Notes under the pieces: model-generated
What the model was told of the DNA's origin: nothing
Database searches by the model: none
What the model saw: only the letters and a program-made list of their open reading frames with translations
Made by a program: the position numbers and the translations under genes
Source: Rhodopirellula islandica
GTDB lineage: Bacteria; Planctomycetota; Planctomycetia; Pirellulales; Pirellulaceae
Length of the DNA stretch: 64,000 nt
Direction: 5' to 3'
NCBI RefSeq assembly: GCF_001027925.1
Contig: NZ_LECT01000017.1
Coordinates: 248,001-312,000, forward strand
Part shown: in pieces, positions 53,202-62,900 of the stretch
Position numbering within the stretch: position 1 is the first letter of the stretch
Layout: every line of letters begins with the position of its first letter

Positions 53202-54497
53202 ATGACGAACCCTCCATCGATCAAACGCCTTCTGAGAATGGCTCTGGCGTCTGGCTGGTTGTTGTCCTTTACCGGCCTCTCTGCGGTGTCCGCGCAAGGT
53301 CTGATGGACATTGAGGAGCCGCCGTTTTCTTACTCCGAAACGGTCGAGGACAATCGAGTCAGTCGATTGATTGCGAAGATCCAAGACAAGGAATTGCGTC
53401 TGGATTACAGCAAGCCACGTGGGCACCTGGAATCGATCCTGCGGGCCTTGGATATCCCCGTTTCTTCGCAAACGCTGGTGTTTTCTAAGACCAGCATGCA
53501 AGTGCAGCACATTTCGCGTTCCAATCCAAGAGCCCTCTATTTCAACGACGACACCTATGTCGGTTGGGTACGTGGCAGTTCGTTGATTGAAATTTCAACC
53601 GCGGATTCGAAGTTGGGGGCGGCGTTCTACACCGTCGATATGAAACCCTGGCGAGCAAAGATTGAGCGAGCGAATTATGACTGTTTGGGGTGCCATGCGA
53701 CATCCATGACGGGTGGGTTGCCGGGGCACATGCTCCGCAGCGTTTCGCCTTTTCATGACGGAAGCATCAACGCCCAATTCCCGTCGCACGTGACCAGTGA
53801 TTCCAGCCCCTTTGCCGAGCGTTGGGGCGGTTGGTACGTGACCGGCAGCCATGGTTCCATCCAGCACATGGGCAATGCCTTCTTGCGGGGTGAGATGTTG
53901 GACCTGCGTCGCAGCGGCAATGTGACCGACTTAGGAGATCGCTTTGACACGTCCGGGTACCTGTTGCCGACCAGTGACATCGCCGCGTTGATGGTGCTGG
54001 GACATCAAGCCAGTGTGCACAATGTTTTCGTGAAAGCGGATTTCACCATCCGACAGTTGGAATACGATCGCACACAGCGTCAGGCGGAAGGTCAGAGTAT
54101 CAGCGAATCGGAGGAGGCAGAGCAAGCTCTGCACATCGCTCAGGCTGCAACCGAAGTGCTGAATGCGATCTTGTTCAGTGACGAGGAGCCATTGGAATCA
54201 CCGATTGAGAGCGCGGGAGATTTTGTGCGTGAGTTCGAGGCACGTGGTCCGATTGATTCGAAGGGGCGGTCGCTTCGGCAGTTCGATCTGCAAACCAGGT
54301 TGTTCAAGTACCCGTGCAGTTTTCTGGTCTACACAGAAGCCTTTGATGCGTTGCAACCAACGCTGCGAACAGAGATTTTGACTCAACTGCGAACCATCCT
54401 GACTGGTGAGACCGTGGCAGACGAATACTCGCATCTTGATGCAACGATGCGCACCCAGTTGCACGAGATTTTGATTGAAACCCTGGCGGGCTATTGA
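53202..54497 (+). CDS. Secreted cytochrome-c-like protein with one CxxCH motif
   Basis: 431 residues from ATG 53202, with GGCGAG about 4 bases upstream; ATG 53166 is possible. Signal peptide MTNPPSIKRLLRMALASGWL through VSAQG. One haem-attachment motif CLGCH lies in IERANYDCLGCHATSMTGG, with later Met and His residues as possible ligands. The rest is not recognisable as a known cytochrome. It is probably a periplasmic haem protein, with electron-transfer partner unknown. Confidence 0.72.
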   Translation: MTNPPSIKRLLRMALASGWLLSFTGLSAVSAQGLMDIEEPPFSYSETVEDNRVSRLIAKIQDKELRLDYSKPRGHLESILRALDIPVSSQTLVFSKTSMQVQHISRSNPRALYFNDDTYVGWVRGSSLIEISTADSKLGAAFYTVDMKPWRAKIERANYDCLGCHATSMTGGLPGHMLRSVSPFHDGSINAQFPSHVTSDSSPFAERWGGWYVTGSHGSIQHMGNAFLRGEMLDLRRSGNVTDLGDRFDTSGYLLPTSDIAALMVLGHQASVHNVFVKADFTIRQLEYDRTQRQAEGQSISESEEAEQALHIAQAATEVLNAILFSDEEPLESPIESAGDFVREFEARGPIDSKGRSLRQFDLQTRLFKYPCSFLVYTEAFDALQPTLRTEILTQLRTILTGETVADEYSHLDATMRTQLHEILIETLAGY

Positions 54498-54538
54498 GCC
54501 GCTCAGGACTCAAAACACGACCCAGGCAGGGCGTGCTA

Positions 54539-55150
54539 GGGCTGTCAGGAACGATGGTGCAACCGACTTGTGTCGCCCCTTCAGGGCTTGGTGGGTTGGT
54601 TTGCCATGTCATCCACGGGTTTTCACCCGTGGCGACAACCTGTCGTCCCTTTCGGGACTCGGGCTGGTAGTTCGGCCACGAAGTGGCGGCGTGATCTAGC
54701 CATTGAGCGTCAGCTGATGGAGAGCAAGGCGGCCCCGTGCGATGAGCCCCGCAGGGCTGTCAGGAACGATGAGGCAACCGACTTGTGTCTCCTTCAGGGC
54801 TTGGTGGGTTGGTTTGCCATGTCATCCACGGGTTTTCACCCGTGGCGACAACCTGTCGTCCCTTTCGGGACTAGGGCCGGGAGTTCGGCCACGAAGTGGG
54901 GGTGTGATCTAGCCATTGGGCGTCAGCTGATGGAGAGCAAGGCGGCCCCGTGCGATGAGCCCCGCAGGGCTGTCAGGAACGATGGTGCAACCGACTTGTG
55001 TCGCCCCTTCAGGGCTTGGTGGGTTGGATTGCTATGTCATCCACGGGTTTTCACCCGTGACGACAGCCTGTCGTCCCTTTCGGGACTCGGTCCGGGAGTT
55101 CAGCCACGGAGTGGGGGCGTGATTTAGCCAGTGGGCGTCAGCCCATGGGG
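54539..55150. repeat. Three tandem copies of a 213-bp repeat
   Basis: Units start at about 54539, 54754 and 54967; the third is truncated. Each contains CACGGGTTTTCACCCGTG-type dyads, CTGTCGTCCCTTTCGGGACT and GATGAGCCCCGCAGGGCT. An open frame runs through all units, but the periodic translation and lack of any domain argue against a protein. The repeat lies downstream of the cytochrome-like gene and at the end of the lipoprotein gene. Confidence 0.8.
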
Positions 55151-55157
55151 GAGCGTG

Positions 55158-56204
55158 TCACTTCTCCATGGCGTCCGGCAGGCGGGTGGGGGTCAAGCTT
55201 TCGCTTGCTGACTCACGTGCCGCTCGCGAATACCCGTAGCGAGGGGTTTTCGGCAAAGAGGGTATCCATCCCGCCGGGATGGAATGCTGGCGTGTGCCGT
55301 GCGGGGCGGCGTCCAACTGCTCGTCTCCAAGGGTTCGAAACGGGTACGAATTCCGTGTCGAAGTTGAGGTGGTGTCGTCGAGTTGCGACTCGTTCGTGGC
55401 GGCCGATGGTGAATCAGGAGTGGCTGGGATCTGCTCGGCGGGGATCGCCATCGAATCAACCGACTCCGATGGGCCGGTCAGGTGGCGATAGAAGCTTGGT
55501 GGCAAGTCAATGGTTTGCGTCTGACGACGCGGTGGTTGCGTCGTCGCTGCTTCCGCCGCTTGCCTTCGGAACGTCGCCAGTTGCGTCAACGATTTCAGAT
55601 CTGTTGAACTTCCAGCCTGTGTTCCGCCGGCAGCCTGTTCACTGGCCAGCTTTGGACTGGCAATGGGCCGATTCAGTCCTGGCAAAAGTTTGACGGTCGA
55701 GTCTGAGATCACGACGCCACCGGACCGTCCTTCGAATCGGACGATCAGGCTGAGTTGCTCGTTGAAGCCTCCGACTTCGTCCCAGGGACACCACACGCTG
55801 TACGAGATCCCCATCGACGTGTTGCTCATGTGTTCGGCGAACTGGTCGGCGGTGAACACAAACTTGCGTTTGGGTTTCGCCGAATTTGGGTTCAGGTCGT
55901 CCGCGTCAAATGCATAAACGGCCAATCCTCCGTCCACCTTCACAGGATCTGGATCTTCTTCGTTGTAAAAGTAGATTCTGGCCCCGAAACCTCGGACGCC
56001 AGGTTTTTGTGGTTGATGCAAAACAGTGTCCGCCCACATCACCATCATGCGAGTGGGGACAACTGCTTCGACTTCCTTCTCAAACAGTTTCTTGGTCCAG
56101 GACGGCCGGTCAGGCACAAACTGGCAGCCCGCAGCTGGAATCAATGCGACCAACAAGACCGCGATGGCTATCGTCTGAAACGGGGCAGTGAACTTGACCA
56201 TCAT
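55158..56204 (-). CDS. Lipoprotein coupled to the secretin
   Basis: 348 residues. The signal IAIAVLLVALIPAAGC has a good lipobox (PAAGC). A middle region (GFGARIYFYNEEDPDPVKVD...GGLAVYAFDADDL) is followed by a Ser/Thr/Pro-rich C-terminal tail. Its start overlaps the secretin stop by 4 bases, so it probably works with that channel, perhaps as a pilotin or accessory protein; that is inference. No family is recognised. Confidence 0.72.
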   Translation of the reverse strand: MMVKFTAPFQTIAIAVLLVALIPAAGCQFVPDRPSWTKKLFEKEVEAVVPTRMMVMWADTVLHQPQKPGVRGFGARIYFYNEEDPDPVKVDGGLAVYAFDADDLNPNSAKPKRKFVFTADQFAEHMSNTSMGISYSVWCPWDEVGGFNEQLSLIVRFEGRSGGVVISDSTVKLLPGLNRPIASPKLASEQAAGGTQAGSSTDLKSLTQLATFRRQAAEAATTQPPRRQTQTIDLPPSFYRHLTGPSESVDSMAIPAEQIPATPDSPSAATNESQLDDTTSTSTRNSYPFRTLGDEQLDAAPHGTRQHSIPAGWIPSLPKTPRYGYSRAARESASESLTPTRLPDAMEK

Positions 56205-59200
56205 AGACTCCCCCTGAAACCAGAGCCGGTGGACTCACTCGGAAGACCTGGCGAGAAACCATCGGGTGTCCCCAATGATTCGGGCTCAGGCAGCAATTCA
56301 GGGTCGGAAGGGAACTCGGATTCGAGGACCGGTGCTTCCAGCACACGTTGTCCCCGAGGATCTTCATGCGGGTAGATCACCTCGATGCCCTCATCTTGGT
56401 GAGAGTTCGAGAACAAGGAATCCATCACCGGCTCGCCGATGATTTCACCATGCAGATTGAACACGTCACAAGCACACCAGCTCATGCGAGCCATTTCAGT
56501 TTGCTTCAAGCGTTCCATGTCGGCTTCTGAACGCACGATATGCGGGGTCAGGATGATCAGCAGTTCAGCCCGAGTGTTTGTGACGGAATCATAACGGAAG
56601 AGGTGTTTCACCAGTGGGATGTCACCCAGGTAAGGAACCTTGCGATGATGTTCCTTTTTCTTGGTGGAAATCAATCCGCCCAGGACAATCGTCTCTCCGT
56701 CGGCGGCACTGACCGTTGCTTGAGCACTCGCCACGTTGACTCGTGGGCTCCGCACGACCGTGCCATCGGCGGTGGCCGAAACTGGAATGCCCTCCGATTC
56801 TGGTCCGACCTCGGATTTCTCGGCGTCAATTTCCATGGTCACATTGCCTTCGGGGCTGATCCTGGGCGTCACGCCAAGAATCAAACCAACGTTTTCCATC
56901 GTGATGGTGTTTTGTTGGCCAATTTGAGTGATCGTTGAACCTGTGATCCGTGGGACGCGTTGACCCACTTGAATGAACGCCGATTGATTGTCGAGCGTCA
57001 GAATCTGTGGTCGGCTGAGCACTTCCAAACGACGAGATTCTTCCAGTGCTCGCAACAGGGCGCTGACGTTTTGACTGCTCGCCGACAACACCAACCCACC
57101 AAAGCCAAGCTCAGCATTGGATCGACCGAGTGAAAAGTTCGAGAGACCTTGGCCAGCCACATTGGCAGCACTGGAAACCGCTTGTGCGGAACCGCTGTTG
57201 CCCAGTGGATCGACACTGTTGAAGTTGAACCCTGGGTCATTTGTGGCGGACACCACACTGTCTTGTGTCGTGGATGTCACCGCTCCGCCTGGCGATGTCA
57301 CGTTCGTGGTGCTTGTGACCGTCAACAGATCGCCCAAGAGACTGCGATCAAACAGGACCGAATCCTGGATCCCAAGCTCGACACCAAACTCATCGGTGTT
57401 GTTGAGTGCGACTTCCGCGATCAAAACTTGGATCATCACCTGCGGGGGTTGTTCGTCAAGCTTCTCGATCATCGTTCTGATTTCGGTGAAGTAGCGAGGC
57501 GTCGCACTCACGATCAGCTTGTTCGACACCGGCTCGGGCACGACCACCACTTCCTTTTCAAGTTGCGCGAACGGATTCAAGGTGGCGGGCGATGCGTTTT
57601 CAACCTGCCGCGTGTTGCGGAGGAACTCGTTGATTGCCAAGGCAACATCAACGGCAGGCGAATTCTTCAACTGGTAAACGATGTTCTGTCGTTGCATCGC
57701 ATCCGCTTCATCAAGTCGCAGCAGCAGTGCATCCACAATTTTTAGGTCACCATCGGAACCGGTGGCGATGATGCTATTGCTCCGCACGTCGACCGTGAAT
57801 CGCAGCGGTGCGAGCGAGGATTCGCCTGGCGAGCTCGACAACTGGGCGCTCGTGACCGGGTCGGCTCCCACCTGACTTGGCAACAATGAGCGAAGCGTGA
57901 GGATCAGGCTCGCGGCGTCACCATTTTGAATGGGGAAGATCTTGATTTTGGCGACCATACCAGGAGAATCAAGTTTCTCGATCAACGCTTCGATGACTTC
58001 GAAGTTTTCAGCCGGAGACGAAACGATCAGATTGTTCTTGCGAGCATCCACGGTGATTTGGACGTTGTCCAAGAGGCCTGACATGATCGCCTCGCCACGC
58101 CCCCTGTCATCCAGCATCAGCTCCATTGCACTGGGGCGAGCACTGGAACCGGCGGTGGAGATGGTTTCGCGGAGCGTCTCCGCAACATCGGCTGCCAAGC
58201 TGTTTTGAATCTCAAAAACCCGCGTTCGCTGGACCGTCCCGCCCTCCAGCGTATCGAGACGCTCGACCAACCGAGCCACCTCCAACATGTCTCGCGGGGC
58301 CGCGTGAATGATCAGCGAATTCGTGCGTGAATCAATGGTGGATTGGATCGTCGTTGCGAGACCACCTGGGCGATTGGCAAAGAAGGTTCGGACCGTTTCT
58401 TGCACGGATGCGGCGGATGCATATTTCAATCGAAACAGATTGAATTGACTTTCCGGTGGAACGGGTTGATCCAGTTTGCGGATCAGGTCCTTGAGTGCGG
58501 CAACGGCATCGCCCCACCCCAGCAGCAGGATTGCATTCGGTTTGCCCAAAGGGGTCACGGTGGCACGACCCTGGCGAGTCCCGAGCAGACTTTCTTGGGT
58601 TTGTTCGATCAGGTCGGCGATGCTTTGCGAATCGGTGTGTTCGAGATGGAGGACCTCAATGGCTGGTTGCGTCTGGCGACTGAGTTGCTCCAATTCACGA
58701 ATGATTTCCGCCAGTTGGTCCAGGTCTTGGTCGCGGCCCCTCAAAATGATTGCGTCCAAGTCCGGCAACGTTTGCACCTCAACACCTTCCAACTGGGGCA
58801 GTGAGGGGCTCGCGGTTCTCGGCGGAGCGGCACGATTGGGGGCGCCGTTCGTTTCTTCCGGCTCACCCGTCAGGGCAGGCAATTCTTCGGGCACCTGTGT
58901 TGAGACTTGTCGAAGTCCCGTGAGTCGATACAGCAGCTGGGACCGCGGATCGTTGGCACTCGCACCGTGGGTGTGCGGTTGGACGATGCCGGATGGGTTC
59001 GTCGATCGCAGCATCTGTTGCACGTCCGCTTGCACGTCTTGCTGCAGCATCAAGACACGTTGCTGAGGTTGCCCCGTCAGACTCGATGGTCGCCGCTGAT
59101 AACGGTCCACGAGTGCCGAGAGCAAGCGTCCAAATTGGTTGACCACCGAAACGGGACCATCGACGAGAACATCTTCTCGCTCCAGATCAAAACGGATTTG

Positions 59201-59767
59201 CAACGTTCCAGAGGGAGTCGCGAGTGACCATTGACCTGACGACGAGAGGCCACCGGGTTCAGCGGTGGCTGTCAGACGCTGTTCAAACAATCGCAACAAT
59301 TCGTCACGGATGAGCTTGGACTGGCCTGTCGGCAGCGGCATCAACCGCCTGGTCGTTTCGATGTTGGCTGGGGCGGACTGAGTCGGCGGCAGCAATTGAG
59401 CAGAGCGGTCGGGTGAACCAACGGGATTGGATGCTGCGTTCCACCGTGCGGGAGTCTCCTGCGGAGCCTGCGCGGGTTCCACTCTTGGAATGTCAACGCG
59501 CTGAAGCACTTGTTTGAACAGATCGTGAACCCACGGTGGACCCGCGACCGAAATTCGATCGTGCTGCGTGTCGGTTTGCAGTCGCACATCGGGCGAACTG
59601 GCCACCAAAGGTGTGAAGACGCGCTCGATTTCCGCGGCCGTTCGAAACCGCATCGCGTACGATATTGTTTCCGGCGGTTCCACGGTTTGCGCAATGCTGG
59701 GGGTCACACCGAGCGAGATGATCAGCAACAACAGAATGTGAATGGTTCGGTGCCGATCGTGAGGCAT
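56201..59767 (-). CDS. Secretin (GspD/PilQ-type outer-membrane channel)
   Basis: 1188 residues from ATG 59765-59767 with signal IHILLLLIISLGVTPSIAQ; an upstream ATG at 59809 is less likely. Several secretin-N-type repeats occupy roughly residues 330-790 (for example LPDLDAIILRGRDQDLDQLA, FRLKYASAASVQETVRTFF, FPIQNGDAASLILTLRSLL). The secretin barrel domain follows, with VPRITGSTITQ, MENVGLILGVTPRI, IVLGGLISTKKKEHHRKVPY and LGDIPLVKHLF. The family forms outer-membrane gates of type II secretion or type IV pili. No other secretion genes are visible except the coupled lipoprotein and the divergent repeat protein. Confidence 0.92.
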   Translation of the reverse strand: MPHDRHRTIHILLLLIISLGVTPSIAQTVEPPETISYAMRFRTAAEIERVFTPLVASSPDVRLQTDTQHDRISVAGPPWVHDLFKQVLQRVDIPRVEPAQAPQETPARWNAASNPVGSPDRSAQLLPPTQSAPANIETTRRLMPLPTGQSKLIRDELLRLFEQRLTATAEPGGLSSSGQWSLATPSGTLQIRFDLEREDVLVDGPVSVVNQFGRLLSALVDRYQRRPSSLTGQPQQRVLMLQQDVQADVQQMLRSTNPSGIVQPHTHGASANDPRSQLLYRLTGLRQVSTQVPEELPALTGEPEETNGAPNRAAPPRTASPSLPQLEGVEVQTLPDLDAIILRGRDQDLDQLAEIIRELEQLSRQTQPAIEVLHLEHTDSQSIADLIEQTQESLLGTRQGRATVTPLGKPNAILLLGWGDAVAALKDLIRKLDQPVPPESQFNLFRLKYASAASVQETVRTFFANRPGGLATTIQSTIDSRTNSLIIHAAPRDMLEVARLVERLDTLEGGTVQRTRVFEIQNSLAADVAETLRETISTAGSSARPSAMELMLDDRGRGEAIMSGLLDNVQITVDARKNNLIVSSPAENFEVIEALIEKLDSPGMVAKIKIFPIQNGDAASLILTLRSLLPSQVGADPVTSAQLSSSPGESSLAPLRFTVDVRSNSIIATGSDGDLKIVDALLLRLDEADAMQRQNIVYQLKNSPAVDVALAINEFLRNTRQVENASPATLNPFAQLEKEVVVVPEPVSNKLIVSATPRYFTEIRTMIEKLDEQPPQVMIQVLIAEVALNNTDEFGVELGIQDSVLFDRSLLGDLLTVTSTTNVTSPGGAVTSTTQDSVVSATNDPGFNFNSVDPLGNSGSAQAVSSAANVAGQGLSNFSLGRSNAELGFGGLVLSASSQNVSALLRALEESRRLEVLSRPQILTLDNQSAFIQVGQRVPRITGSTITQIGQQNTITMENVGLILGVTPRISPEGNVTMEIDAEKSEVGPESEGIPVSATADGTVVRSPRVNVASAQATVSAADGETIVLGGLISTKKKEHHRKVPYLGDIPLVKHLFRYDSVTNTRAELLIILTPHIVRSEADMERLKQTEMARMSWCACDVFNLHGEIIGEPVMDSLFSNSHQDEGIEVIYPHEDPRGQRVLEAPVLESEFPSDPELLPEPESLGTPDGFSPGLPSESTGSGFRGSL

Positions 59768-59989
59768 CCTAGCTTCCGGCTTTCGTAGAAAAAAAAGATC
59801 GGCGCGCACAGTCGCCGAGATTCGTCAGCGTCTCGAACTAGGCAATCGATTGCTCGCCTGTCAAGTCAAGTTGCGGTGATTGCTTGACCCACTGACGGCA
59901 CCAGTTAGAGTGACAAACTGGTTCGAAGTGTCCCCAGAACCCTCCCCCCCAAGCTTCCGATTTGCGAAGCTCCCGCCGGATTCAACTCC

Positions 59990-62900
59990 ATGCTCCCCCC
60001 CCGACACCTGTTTCGCGTCGTTCCATTGCTGTTGGTTTGTGCATCGCTGCAGCCGGTCGCAGCCCAGCCTCCAGATCAAACCACGCCAGCGACCGCCGAT
60101 CCAACAGCGGAATCTGAAGCCACTCCCCCCGCTCCGTTGCGATCGCCATTTCCTGCCGACCAAGTCAGTCGATTGGTCCACCCGGAAATTGCCGCCGAAC
60201 TGGGCTTGGACGATCAACAGCGTGCCAAGATTCAATCGTTTCTTGCGGAGCGACTGGAAGTCAGCGCGTCGCCTGACGCTGCCGACAAGAAGGCACGTTT
60301 GATCGCGATCGACCAGCAAATTCGTGACACACTCAACGCTGACCAGCTGAAGCAATGGAGCACGACTGGCCCAACCAGTGCACTTCGTTTTCAATTTCGC
60401 GAGCAGGCTTGGGGCGACGTGTTGGATTGGTTCGCACGCCAAGAAGGGTTGACGCTGGTGATGAACCAGGTCCCGCCGGGCACGTTCACCTACACCGACA
60501 CGCGATCCTACAACGCGTCCGAGGCAATCGATTTGCTCAACAGTGTTTTGTTGACGCGTGGTTACACGCTGGTTCGCCGCGAAAAGATGCTGACGGTGTT
60601 GCAGCTATCCAATTCGATCCCGATTGAACTGATACCGCGTGTTCCGTTGGAAAAACTGCCCAGTCGCGGCAGGTTCGAATTGGTCAGTGTGCTGTTCTCG
60701 CTCGGCAACCGCCCGGTCGATGCGGTGATCAACGAGGTCCAGCCATACTTGGGCACCTTTGGCCGTGCGATCCCGTTGCCGCAAAGCAAGCAGTTGTTGG
60801 TCGTTGAAACGGCGGGCAAGATGGACACGATCAATGTTTTGATCAACACGGTCCCAGAACCACGGGCGACCCCCAAACCAGAAAAGCCAGAGAAGCCGCC
60901 CGCACCCGTGTTTGCTGCCTACGCACTCGGGGACCTGGACCCCGTTGTCGTGCTGAGTGCGATGAAGGAACTGGTCGGTAGCGAGCGGATCGCGGTCGAC
61001 GAAAAAACCCGACTGCTGACCGCCTTTGTGATCCCCACGCAACAGACCGCGATTCAAACCGCCGTTGAAAAGATGCGTGAGGAAATCGAGACCGCGCCAG
61101 CAAGTGTTTCCGTCGCCTACCCACTCCGCAGCGGCAGCGAGGAACAAATTCGCGAACAAGTCACGGCGATCGCACCGCGTGCCACCGTCAGTGTTGACGC
61201 GGTTGCGGCTCGGGTGCTGATCACTGCATCGCCTGATGAACAGGATCGAATCGCCGAAGCCTTTTCTGCGATGGGCATCTCGGCAATGAAATCCGAGATG
61301 AAAGTCAAAGCGTTTCAGGTTGACCCTGTTCAGTCCACAGTCATTTCCACCGCCCTGCAGTCCATGATCCCGACGGCCCAGGTCGTGGGCAACTCTTCGT
61401 TGGGAACTGTGGTCGTTCGCGGCAGTGCCGATGACATCGTCTTGGCCGAACAGGTGATCGAGCGTTGGCGTGGGGCGGACTTGGACAGCGGTACCACTCT
61501 GCATGCATTTGATCTGCCACTCCCAGGAACCGCCGATTGGCTTGCCACGGTCGCCAAGGTCATTCCAAGAGCACAGATTTGGTTGGACCCGGACGCGAAA
61601 AAACTGGTCTTGCTCGGTACGGCCGAAGAGAAGACTCGCCTGGAAACGATGCTGCCTCAATTGCTGACCGCTTTGCCTGCACCCCCCGAACGCACGCTCA
61701 AGACGTATGCACTGTCGGCGACGGAATTGACCCGTTGGCAACAGTTGGCACCCGTTCTCACCGCACAAATCCCGGGCATCCAGCCGATCGTGCGTCCGGC
61801 GGGGGATGACGGTTCGTCGGAGTTGTTGGTGTGGGCCACCGACCAAGACCACGTCCGCCTGGGCGAAGCGATCGCACAAGTCAAGCAGGCGACCTCGCAG
61901 ACGGCGCTGCAGTGGCCGAAGATTTACGATCTGGACCAGCGTGACCCTGCCCTGTTCAGTGAGTTGCTCTCGATCCGGTTCCCCGGCGCGCGAGTCACTG
62001 CGGATGCCGCATCGGGCCAACTGACCGTGTGGGCCGAGCAAGAAACGCACGCGAAAGTGGCTGAACTGCTAACGCAGATCTCTGACGAACTGCCGTCGAA
62101 TCCTGAGTTGGTCCTCCAGAGTTATCGTTCCGCCGACCGCACACCGACCGAACTGCAGGCCTTGCTTGCACCCGTGATTGCGTCCGTCACGGCCGCGGGA
62201 AGCCGTGGCACATTCCAACCGATTGGACCGATCACGGTCGACACGGCCGGCCGACGATTGCTGGTCATGGCAACCGAAGACGCACATCAAAAGATCGGTG
62301 AATTCGTCAACGAGCTCGACAAGCCGATGCCGGCTGAGCAGGAACTCATTTTACTGGCCTACAGCCTGGCGGAAGCCCAAGCGACGGATGTGAAGCTGCT
62401 GATTGATCAAGCGATCGATGGTGCGACGGTGATCGCCGACGATCGCCGCCAGCAACTGGTTGTCACGGCAACGCTGGCACAGCATGGGCGGATCAAAACG
62501 CTGATCCAAGAAGTCGACCGGCCCGCATCCAAGTTCGCCAGCGAGGAAATCCGGGCTTATGAATTGAATGAATTGCAGGCCGCAACCATGCTGCCGACGC
62601 TGCAAGCGATGTGGCCGCGAATGAAGCTTTCCGTCGATGCCACCAGCAACCGAATCGTTGCCTCAGGCAATGCGGAGGACCATGAATCGTTTCACCTGTC
62701 GATTGAGCGACTCAACACGTCGGCCACTGGCGAATCGATGCGTGTGGAAACGTACAGCCTTCCGATTGGCGACTTGAAAACGTTGCCGACCGTGCTCAAT
62801 CAAATCGCCCCGCAAGCGATCATCAGCACCGACACGACCAACCGCGCGGTGGTGGTCTGGGCCAGCGACGACCAGCACAAGCGAGTCGCAACGGCAATCG

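Noticed and set aside
54570-55127. 185-residue open frame through the tandem repeat
   Set aside because: It is periodic with the 213-bp repeat, has no domain or signal, and its units differ only as the DNA repeat does; treated as non-coding.
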